Source of the DNA: Rhodanobacter sp.
Lineage (GTDB): Bacteria; Pseudomonadota; Gammaproteobacteria; Xanthomonadales; Rhodanobacteraceae
Length of the DNA stretch: 6,624 nucleotides
Assembly (NCBI GenBank): GCA_026193555.1
Contig: JAPHUU010000181.1
Span: forward strand, 1 to 6,624
Reading direction: 5' to 3'
Of this stretch, positions 1-5,253 are shown piece by piece (the stretch's first letter is position 1; each line of letters starts with the position of its first letter). The notes under the pieces are model-generated. The model saw only the letters and a program-made list of their open reading frames with translations, was not told the DNA's origin and ran no database searches. The translations under genes and the position numbers were made by a program.

Positions 1-915
1 CAGGGCAAGGAGCTGGACCTGCGCGTGTCCAGCGTGCCGACCAGCTTCGGCGAATCGGTGGTGATGCGTATCCTCGATCGCGAGTCGGTGGTGTTCGACT
101 TCGAATCGCTGGGCTTTACCGACAACTTCCAGCAGCGCTTCGTCGACGTGCTGCAAAAGCCGCACGGCATCCTGCTGGTGACCGGACCGACCGGCTCGGG
201 CAAGACCACCACGCTGTACACCGCGCTGTCGCAGATCAACACGCCGGACGTGAAGATCATCACGGTCGAGGACCCGGTCGAATACCAGCTCGAAGGCATC
301 AACCAGATCCAGGTCAAGCCGCAGATCGGGCTGGATTTCGCCGGTGCGCTGCGTTCGATCATGCGCCAGGATCCGGACGTGATCATGATCGGCGAGATGC
401 GTGACCTGGAAACCTGCCGCATCGCGATCCAGTCCGCGCTGACCGGCCATCTGGTGCTGTCCACGCTGCATACCAACAGCGCCGCCGGCGGCATCACGCG
501 CCTGCTCGACATGGGCGTGGAGGACTACCTGCTCGGCTCCACCATCAACGGCATCCTGGCGCAGCGGCTGGTGCGCCGGCTCGATCCGGAGACGGCGGTT
601 CCGTACGAGGCATTGCCGGAAGTGATCGAGCAGTTCGAGCTGGCGAAATACACCGACCAGCGGCCGATTCGCCTGTGGAAGCCGGGCAGCAGCGCGGCGA
701 ACCCCACCGGCTACCGCGGCCGCCGCGCAATCATGGAGTTTCTGACCATGAGCGATCCGCTGCGCCGGCTGGTGATGCAGCGCGCGGACGCCAGCGAGAT
801 CGAACGCCAGGCCCGTGCCGAAGGCATGCGCACGATGTACGAGGACGGCATCGCCAAGGCGGTGGCGGGCGTGACCACGCTGGAGGAGGTGCTGCGTGTC
901 ACGCAGGAAGGCTGA
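1..915 (+). CDS. gspE: GspE, type II secretion ATPase (5'-truncated by the window edge)
   Basis: This is the cytoplasmic hexameric ATPase that powers pseudopilus assembly; it docks on GspL and GspF. The reading frame is open from base 1, giving 304 residues, so the N-terminal GspL-binding domain and part of the N2 domain lie outside the window. Motifs appear in the family order: Walker A GPTGSGKT (184-207), the Asp box around ITVEDPVEYQ (259-288), Walker B ending in DVIMIGEMRD (376-405), and the His box TGHLVLSTLHTN (442-477). The C-terminal region has the usual NGILAQRLVR and TGYRGR signatures. Oddity: the two CxxC zinc pairs that sit between those signatures in most GspE proteins are absent. 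Their positions read D and T (583-585, 592-594) and S and A (688-690, 697-699). PilB of type IV pili is the nearest alternative, but the neighbouring gsp genes decide for GspE. The 3' end (TGA at 913-915) is certain; the true start is not visible. Confidence 0.96.
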   Translation, partial: QGKELDLRVSSVPTSFGESVVMRILDRESVVFDFESLGFTDNFQQRFVDVLQKPHGILLVTGPTGSGKTTTLYTALSQINTPDVKIITVEDPVEYQLEGINQIQVKPQIGLDFAGALRSIMRQDPDVIMIGEMRDLETCRIAIQSALTGHLVLSTLHTNSAAGGITRLLDMGVEDYLLGSTINGILAQRLVRRLDPETAVPYEALPEVIEQFELAKYTDQRPIRLWKPGSSAANPTGYRGRRAIMEFLTMSDPLRRLVMQRADASEIERQARAEGMRTMYEDGIAKAVAGVTTLEEVLRVTQEG

Positions 916-928
916 TCTGCGAATCGCG

Positions 929-1002
929 TCGCAGCCAAGGACTGCGGGAATACCCTCTCCCCTGCGGGGAGAGGGCAGGGGTGAGGGGCGGGTGCTCGCG
1001 GG
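929..1002 (+). repeat. REP-like repeat unit, left copy
   Basis: The unit begins with TCGCAGCC (929-936) and AAGGAC (937-942). It then has a perfect 10-bp hairpin, CCCTCTCCCC / GGGGAGAGGG (953-962 with 966-975, loop TGC), and ends with a 23-base GC-rich arm (980-1002). The same blocks recur in the same order, reverse-complemented, at 1039-1124. C/T-rich and G/A-rich palindromes of this kind are familiar as dispersed intergenic repeats in Xanthomonadales and other GC-rich Proteobacteria. Calling it dispersed in this genome is an inference from one window. Confidence 0.7.
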
Positions 1003-1061
1003 GAAACAGCAAGAGCTAGAGCCTCGGTTGGCGCGAATCCCGCGAGCACCCGCCCCTCACC
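980..1061. repeat. Perfect 23-bp inverted repeat with 36-base loop
   Basis: Bases 980-1002 and 1039-1061 are exact reverse complements and flank a 36-base spacer (1003-1038). In the gspE-gspF transcript this would form a very stable GC-rich stem, flanked on each side by one of the smaller hairpins (953-975 and 1067-1087). No run of U follows the stem, so a Rho-independent terminator is unlikely. A role as an mRNA stability or processing barrier is possible but inferred. Confidence 0.8.
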
Positions 1062-1124
1062 TCGAGCCTCTCCCCTGGGGGGAGAGGAGGAACAGGCACG
1101 TCCTTGCATCGCGGCTGGCTGCGA
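1039..1124 (-). repeat. REP-like repeat unit, right (inverted) copy
   Basis: This is the reverse complement of the left unit. The 23-base arm at 1039-1061 is an exact reverse complement of 980-1002. A 9-bp hairpin CCTCTCCCC / GGGGAGAGG follows (1067-1075 with 1079-1087, loop TGG). GTCCTT (1100-1105) and GGCTGCGA (1117-1124) complete the match to the left copy's outer end, with about 11 extra bases (1106-1116) between them. The two units therefore look like an inverted pair (BIME/REPIN-like) and not a chance palindrome. Confidence 0.68.
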
Positions 1125-1127
1125 TGC
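1106..1127 (+). promoter_or_regulatory. Hairpin abutting the gspF start codon
   Basis: GCATCGC (1106-1112) pairs with GCGATGC (1121-1127) around an 8-base loop, ending one base before the gspF ATG at 1129. It occupies the place where a Shine-Dalgarno sequence would be expected, and no purine-rich SD is visible there. The nearest SD-like run, GGAGAGGAGG (1081-1090), is 38 or more bases upstream, and most of it lies inside the right repeat hairpin. The structure is plain in the sequence; an effect on translation is inferred. Confidence 0.45.
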
Positions 1128-1128
1128 C

Positions 1129-2346
1129 ATGAGCCAGTTCCGCTACAAGGCTGTCAGCGAAGCCGGCGAGACGCTGCACGGCCAGATGGAGGCGGCCAGC
1201 GTCGAGGAAGTGATCGCCCGGCTGCAGGACCAGGGTCATACGCCGCTGGAAGCGCAGCCGGCCAGTGGCGCCGGGAGCGACAGCGGCTTGGCGGCGCTGT
1301 TCAAGCGCGGTCCGTTCACGGGAGATCAGCTGGCCCAGTTCACCCATCAGCTGGCGACACTGCTCGGTGCCGGCCAGCCGCTGGATCGGGCGCTCGGCAT
1401 CCTGCTCGAACTTCCCGAGGGTGAGAACGCGAAGAAACTGGTGGAACGCGTGCGCGATCGGGTGCGTGGGGGCAATGCGTTGTCCTTCGCACTGGACGAG
1501 GAGCACGGCGTGTTCCCAAAGCTGTATGTCAGCCTGGTTCGCGCCGGCGAGGCGGGAGGTTCGCTGGAGGAGACGCTGCGTCGGCTGGCCGACTATCTGG
1601 AGCGCGCGCAGCAGATGCGCGGCAGCATCGTCAACGCATTGATCTACCCGGCGTTCCTGATGATCGGCGTGCTCGGCTCGTTGATCCTGCTGCTGGCGTA
1701 TGTGGTGCCGCAGTTCGTGCCGATCTTCGAGGACATGCAGGTGCCGATTCCGTGGATCACCCAGGCGGTGCTGGCACTGGGCAACACCTTGCAGAACGGA
1801 TGGTGGCTGATCCTGCTGCTGCTCGGTGGCGGCGCCTTCTACTGGCACGTGCGGATGCGCGATCCCGCACTGCGGCTGGCCTGGCACCGGCGCCTGCTGA
1901 CCATGCGGTTGATGGGGCCGTTGTTGCTGAAGGTGGAGACCGCCCGCATCGCCCGCACGCTCGGCACGCTGTTGAAGAACGGCGTGCCGCTGCTGAGCGC
2001 GCTGGCCATCGCGCGTCAGGTCACCGACAACCGCGCGCTGGATGCGGCGCTGCTGGAGGCGCACGAGCAGGTCAAGGGCGGTTCCGGCCTCAGCCTGGCG
2101 CTGGGCCAGTCGAAACTGTTTCCGCGGCTGGCGATGCAGATGGTGCAGGTCGGCGAGGAAGCCGGCCAGCTCGACACCATGCTGCTGAAAGTCGCCGATA
2201 CCTTCGAACTCGAGTCCAAACGCGCGATCGACCGTCTGCTGGCCGCACTGGTGCCGGCGCTGACCATCGTGATGACCGTGATGGTGGCGATCATCATGGC
2301 CGCGATCCTGCTGCCGCTGCTCAGCCTGACCAGCAACATCCAATAG
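1129..2346 (+). CDS. gspF: GspF, type II secretion inner-membrane platform protein
   Basis: This polytopic inner-membrane protein forms the centre of the T2SS assembly platform and is the presumed partner of the GspE motor and the pseudopilin subunits. It has 405 residues, the normal size for the family. It opens with the typical MSQFRYKAVSEAGE start, which fixes the ATG at 1129 despite the lack of an SD. Two homologous T2SSF helical domains are visible, about residues 66-190 and 268-392. Each carries the signature of a G-x-P-L region followed by an E/G-rich block (VRAGEAGGSLEETL at 138-151; VGEEAGQLDTML at 341-352). Membrane segments are near residues 174-198, 224-242 and 372-398. The following gap to gspG is only 34 bases, so the two are surely co-transcribed. 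PilC of type IV pili is the close paralogue; the gene context argues for GspF. Confidence 0.97.
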   Translation: MSQFRYKAVSEAGETLHGQMEAASVEEVIARLQDQGHTPLEAQPASGAGSDSGLAALFKRGPFTGDQLAQFTHQLATLLGAGQPLDRALGILLELPEGENAKKLVERVRDRVRGGNALSFALDEEHGVFPKLYVSLVRAGEAGGSLEETLRRLADYLERAQQMRGSIVNALIYPAFLMIGVLGSLILLLAYVVPQFVPIFEDMQVPIPWITQAVLALGNTLQNGWWLILLLLGGGAFYWHVRMRDPALRLAWHRRLLTMRLMGPLLLKVETARIARTLGTLLKNGVPLLSALAIARQVTDNRALDAALLEAHEQVKGGSGLSLALGQSKLFPRLAMQMVQVGEEAGQLDTMLLKVADTFELESKRAIDRLLAALVPALTIVMTVMVAIIMAAILLPLLSLTSNIQ

Positions 2347-2368
2347 ACCCCTGACTCTTCGCAAACCC

Positions 2369-2376
2369 GAGGTGAT
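2369..2376 (+). promoter_or_regulatory. Ribosome binding site of gspG
   Basis: GAGGTGAT lies just upstream of the ATG at 2381, with AGGTG (2370-2374) six bases from it. It favours ATG 2381 over the in-frame GTG at 2372, which overlaps this site and would add MIH to the leader. A well-placed SD fits the need for GspG to be the most abundant pseudopilin. Confidence 0.7.
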
Positions 2377-2380
2377 CCAC

Positions 2381-2806
2381 ATGCAGTACAGGCAACCACG
2401 ACGTATCGGTTCGAACGGCGGTTTCACCCTGCTCGAAATGCTGGCAGTGATCGTGCTGATCGGCATCATCGGCGCGGTGGTGGTGACCCAGGTCGGCAAG
2501 AACGTCGACAAGGGCAAGTACGGCGCCGGCAAGGCACAGCTGATGACGCTGAGCCAGAAGATCGAGAACTATTCGCTGGACAACGGTACGCCGCCGCGAC
2601 AGCTGGATGATCTGGTGGTCAAGCCGGCCAATGCGGCGAACTGGCAAGGGCCGTACGCCAAGGCGTCCGAATTGAAGGATCCCTGGAGGCATGCGTTCGG
2701 CTACCAGTATCCCGGCCAGCACGGCAGCTTCGACCTGGTCTTCTACGGCCAGGACGGCAAGCCGGGCGGTGAGGGCTACAGCAAGGACGTGGGCAACTGG
2801 CAATAA
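2381..2806 (+). CDS. gspG: GspG, major pseudopilin
   Basis: This is the main subunit of the periplasmic pseudopilus. The precursor is 141 residues from ATG 2381. It has a basic 14-residue leader ending in GG, then the prepilin-peptidase site G|FTLLEM with the conserved Glu at +5 (residue 19) and a hydrophobic helix to about residue 37, leaving a 127-residue mature protein. The C-terminal end is diagnostic: DPW (100-102), YPGQHGSFDL (110-119), GQDGKPGGEG (123-132) and KDVGNW (135-140). It corresponds to the calcium-binding loop of the family, and the Asp residues at 125 and 136 are present. Slightly unusual: the common PWG and GADG read PWR and GQDG, and the usual YPTTEQGL stretch is shortened to TPPRQLDDL. 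TAA at 2804-2806 is two bases before gspH. Confidence 0.96.
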   Translation: MQYRQPRRIGSNGGFTLLEMLAVIVLIGIIGAVVVTQVGKNVDKGKYGAGKAQLMTLSQKIENYSLDNGTPPRQLDDLVVKPANAANWQGPYAKASELKDPWRHAFGYQYPGQHGSFDLVFYGQDGKPGGEGYSKDVGNWQ

Positions 2807-2808
2807 GC

Positions 2809-3267
2809 ATGAAGGCTGCGCGCGCACACGGCTTCACCCTGCTGGAAATGCTGGCGGTGATCCTGCTGATCGGCATCGCCGCGGCCGCCATTTCGGTTTC
2901 GGTCACCCAGGGGCTCGCCAGCGCCCGCATCAACGCGGCCAGCAGCGAGCTGGCCGGTGCACTGCGCGCCACCCGGGCGCAGGCGATCGTGCGTGGAAAG
3001 GAGCAGAACTTCGATGTCGATACCCGCGCCAACACCTATCGCGACGTGAAGCAGCATGAGGTGCGATTGCCCAGAGGCATGCGACTGGCCATCACCAGCG
3101 CGAAGGAGGACCAGCCCGACGACCATACCGGACGCATCCGCTTCTTCCCCGACGGCAGTTCCACCGGTGGCCGCATCACCTTGCAGAGTGGGCGGCGCCA
3201 GTGGCACGTCAACGTGTCATGGCTGACCGGTGAAGTACGCGTGGTCGATACGGTGGCGTCGCGATGA
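2809..3267 (+). CDS. gspH: GspH, minor pseudopilin
   Basis: This minor pseudopilin belongs to the tip complex of the pseudopilus. It has 152 residues. The very short leader MKAARAHG is followed by the cleavage site G|FTLLEM, with Glu at +5 (residue 13) and a hydrophobic helix to about residue 34. The C-terminal motif GRIRFFPDGSSTGGRI (108-123) is the hallmark of the GspH (and FimT-like) family. The gene starts two bases after the gspG stop and has no clear SD, so it probably depends on reinitiation by ribosomes finishing gspG, which would also keep its level below GspG. Its first 15 mature residues nearly repeat those of GspG, at the DNA level too. Its stop overlaps the gspI start. Confidence 0.94.
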   Translation: MKAARAHGFTLLEMLAVILLIGIAAAAISVSVTQGLASARINAASSELAGALRATRAQAIVRGKEQNFDVDTRANTYRDVKQHEVRLPRGMRLAITSAKEDQPDDHTGRIRFFPDGSSTGGRITLQSGRRQWHVNVSWLTGEVRVVDTVASR

Positions 3268-3728
3268 AAGTGGGGCATTCCCCAAGGGGATTTCCCGTTT
3301 CCCGCGCCACCCAGGGCGGCTTCAGCCTGCTCGAGGTGATCGCCGCGATCATGCTGCTGGCGATCGCGTTCACCGCGTTGATGAAGGTGGCCGGCGGCGC
3401 GATCAGCCTGACCCGCAACGCGGCCGATCACAGCGAGGCGGCGATGTGGGCACGCAGCCGGCTGGACAGTGCGTTTGTCGGGCAGGTGCTGCGGCCGGGC
3501 AACAGCTCGGGCCAGTTCAATGCGAAGTATCACTGGCAGCTGGCGGTGACGCCCTGGAACGAGGCGGGCAACGTGCCGCCGAATGCGCCGCTGCAGCTCT
3601 ACCAGCTGGACCTGGATGTGTCGTGGGGGCCGCCCGGGCATGTACGTTCGGCACACTTTCGCACCCTGCGGGTGGCCGGCCCGGTGGCTGCCGGTATCGC
3701 GCCGGATGCGGCGCAGGCAAGCCGATGA
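3264..3728 (+). CDS. gspI: GspI, minor pseudopilin
   Basis: This is the core subunit of the GspI-J-K tip complex, thought to nucleate pseudopilus assembly. It has 154 residues. The cleavage site is G19|FSLLEV with Glu at +5 (residue 24), followed by a hydrophobic helix to about residue 45. The segment with conserved A-x-W-A-R-S-R-L (60-67) matches the family's helix that packs against GspJ. The leader is 19 residues and contains two prolines, longer than those of the neighbouring pseudopilins. The start at 3264 is supported by the ATGA overlap with gspH, not by an SD; no better in-frame start was seen before the cleavage site. Its stop overlaps the gspJ start. Confidence 0.93.
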   Translation: MKVGHSPRGFPVSRATQGGFSLLEVIAAIMLLAIAFTALMKVAGGAISLTRNAADHSEAAMWARSRLDSAFVGQVLRPGNSSGQFNAKYHWQLAVTPWNEAGNVPPNAPLQLYQLDLDVSWGPPGHVRSAHFRTLRVAGPVAAGIAPDAAQASR

Positions 3729-4384
3729 AGCGGTCGGCCGGTTTCACCCTGCTGGAGGTACTCGGCGCGCTGGCGCTGCTGGCGCTGCTGATCGTGGGGG
3801 TGTACTCGGGTCTGCGCACGGCCATCCACAGCGTGCGTTCCGGGACCGCGGCGATCGAACGGATCGATCAGATCCGTGCCGCCCAGGGCATCCTGCGGCG
3901 CGAGCTGGCGCAAAGCATGACGATGACGATCAGCCGCACCGATCGCGGCGAAAGCCTCTACTTCGAGGGCAGCGCGCACAGCATGCGTTACGTCGCGCCG
4001 CTGCCGGGCTATCTCGGCAAGCTCGGTCCGCAACTGCAGCGGCTGCAGCTGGTCGACGACGGCCATGGCGAGTCGCGCCTGGAGCTGAGCCTCGCGCTGC
4101 TGCCGCCGGACGGCCAGCCGGCGCAGCCGCTGGGCGAGCCGCAAGTGCTGCTCGACCACCTCCGGGGTGGCAGTTTCCGCTACCGCGGGGTGGATGCCCG
4201 GGGGCAGCCCGTACCGTGGACGGCGGTGTGGCCCGATGGCCGGCTGCTGCCGCAACTGGTGAGCATCACATTGCAGCCGAGCGGTAACTACGCATGGCCG
4301 CAATTGCTGGTTCCGCTGCGAGTCAACCCACCGCTCAGCGGTGTGCCCTCGGAGTTGCTGCCGTTGAATGGCGGTGTGCGATGA
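3725..4384 (+). CDS. gspJ: GspJ, minor pseudopilin
   Basis: This is the second member of the GspI-J-K tip complex. It has 219 residues from ATG 3725, which overlaps the gspI stop. The frame stays open far upstream into gspH, but that part has no pseudopilin leader and is a shadow. The leader is MKRSAG, cut before FTLLEV with Glu at +5 (residue 11), followed by a hydrophobic helix to about residue 30. The body shows family features: the helical RAAQGILRREL stretch (51-61), YVAPLPGYLG (89-98), and the late FRYRG...W...W segment (151-169) followed by LPQLVSITL (175-183). The family name rests on these and on gene order. The gene is coupled to gspK by an ATGA overlap. Confidence 0.93.
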   Translation: MKRSAGFTLLEVLGALALLALLIVGVYSGLRTAIHSVRSGTAAIERIDQIRAAQGILRRELAQSMTMTISRTDRGESLYFEGSAHSMRYVAPLPGYLGKLGPQLQRLQLVDDGHGESRLELSLALLPPDGQPAQPLGEPQVLLDHLRGGSFRYRGVDARGQPVPWTAVWPDGRLLPQLVSITLQPSGNYAWPQLLVPLRVNPPLSGVPSELLPLNGGVR

Positions 4385-5253
4385 GGGGCTTGGGCGCGAG
4401 TCGCGCCAGCCAGCGCGGGGTGGCCTTGCTGCTGGTGTTGTGGGCCTGCACCCTGCTGGCGATCCTGCTGGGTGGGTACGCTGCGCTGGCGCGTACCGAG
4501 GGCCTGCAGGCGCGCTACCAGTTCGCGCACACCCGGGCTCATTACGCCGCCGAAGCAGGTCTGATGCGCGCGCTGTATCAATTGCACGATCCGCTGGTGA
4601 AGCAGCGCTGGGTCGGCGACGGACGCCTCTATCGCTTTCAGTACGATCATGTCGCGATCGAGGTGACGGCAGTCAACGAAGGCGGCAAGGTGGATCTCAA
4701 TACCGCCAGCCCCGAGGTGCTGCAGGCATTGTTTCAGGCGGCGGGAATGGATCCGCAGCAGGCCAGGCCGCTTGCCGCTCACGTGGTGGAATGGCGCAGT
4801 GCCCCGGGACCGGCCGGCGAGCGCAGCGAGCAGCAGGCCGCGTATGTGGCGGCCGGCCGTGATTACAGTCCCCGCCACGGGCCGTTCGCGAGCGTCGAGG
4901 AACTGCAGATGGTGTTGGGCATGACGCCGGCGATCTATCGGGAGGTGGCACCGGTGGTCACGATCTGGGCGGGTAACGCGAGTCCTGATCCGAATACCGC
5001 ACCGCCGTTGGCACTTGCGGCCATTCCCGGCATGACACCGCAACGCCAGCACGCGATTCTCGCCGCGCGGCAGTTCAGCGGCATCGACCAGAGTATGGCT
5101 CTGAACAACGGAACCACGCATAGTATAACGTCGGAGGCAACACTGGCCGACGGCACGCGGGCGGTAGTGCGCGCCACGATCCGGGTGCAGGCGGGGGAGC
5201 TTGGCACCCAACCGTATACGGTGCTGCGCTGGCAGGAGGGGAGTGCGGAATGA
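4381..5253 (+). CDS. gspK: GspK, large minor pseudopilin (pseudopilus tip)
   Basis: This is the bulky cap of the pseudopilus tip. It has 290 residues, about twice the size of the other pseudopilins, as is normal for GspK. The leader MRGLGASRASQRG is followed by VALLLVLW; position +5 is Leu instead of Glu, the known GspK peculiarity. A hydrophobic helix runs to about residue 36. Next come the helix RYQFAHTRAHYAAEAGLMRAL (45-65), the strongly conserved KVDLNTASPEVL (103-114), and a helical domain with a second copy-like element, SVEELQMVLGMTP (171-183). Then DPNTAPPLALAAIPGMTP (203-220) and a C-terminal strand region follow. ATG 4381 overlaps the gspJ stop; the in-frame ATG at 4294 lies inside gspJ and precedes no better leader, so I rejected it. 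Confidence 0.95.
   Translation: MRGLGASRASQRGVALLLVLWACTLLAILLGGYAALARTEGLQARYQFAHTRAHYAAEAGLMRALYQLHDPLVKQRWVGDGRLYRFQYDHVAIEVTAVNEGGKVDLNTASPEVLQALFQAAGMDPQQARPLAAHVVEWRSAPGPAGERSEQQAAYVAAGRDYSPRHGPFASVEELQMVLGMTPAIYREVAPVVTIWAGNASPDPNTAPPLALAAIPGMTPQRQHAILAARQFSGIDQSMALNNGTTHSITSEATLADGTRAVVRATIRVQAGELGTQPYTVLRWQEGSAE
5234..5243 (+). promoter_or_regulatory. Ribosome binding site of gspL
   Basis: AGGAGGGGAG lies inside the end of gspK, with the core AGGAGG (5234-5239) ten bases before the ATG at 5250. It is the strongest SD in the operon after that of gspG and suggests that gspL initiates independently as well as by coupling through the ATGA overlap. Confidence 0.65.

Larger units (their letters stand above)
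916..1128. other. gspE-gspF intergenic region with REP-like inverted repeats
   Basis: This 213-base stretch has no credible gene. Short open frames cross it but do not resemble proteins. It is the only large gap in an otherwise packed operon, and almost all of it is taken up by two inverted copies of a palindrome-containing repeat plus a small hairpin touching the gspF start. I saw no convincing promoter pair and no T-run after any hairpin, so I do not call a promoter or an intrinsic terminator here. Confidence 0.8.

Noticed and set aside
1003..1038. Possible promoter in the spacer of the inverted repeat (TTGGCG at 1028)
   Set aside because: No AT-rich -10 element stands at a suitable distance; the following bases are almost pure G/C.
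953..1087. Intrinsic terminator between gspE and gspF
   Set aside because: The stems are strong, but no U-run follows any of them on either strand, and the downstream genes belong to the same pathway and orientation. A repeat pair explains the palindromes better.
1104..1424. Open frame starting at TTG 1104, downstream of the purine run at 1081-1090
   Set aside because: It overlaps gspF out of frame and its Arg/Gly-rich translation has no recognisable family, so it is treated as a shadow.
1057..2532. Minus-strand open frame of about 490 codons opposite gspF
   Set aside because: Its His/Gln/Arg-rich translation has no domain. It covers gspF and the repeat region and results from third-position GC bias.
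3230..3724. Upstream extension of gspJ to an ATG at 3230
   Set aside because: The extra 165 codons overlap gspH and gspI in another frame. The proper short leader begins at 3725, in an ATGA overlap with gspI.
4294..4380. Upstream start of gspK at 4294
   Set aside because: It lies inside gspJ and would bury the prepilin leader. ATG 4381 gives a normal leader and overlaps the gspJ stop.
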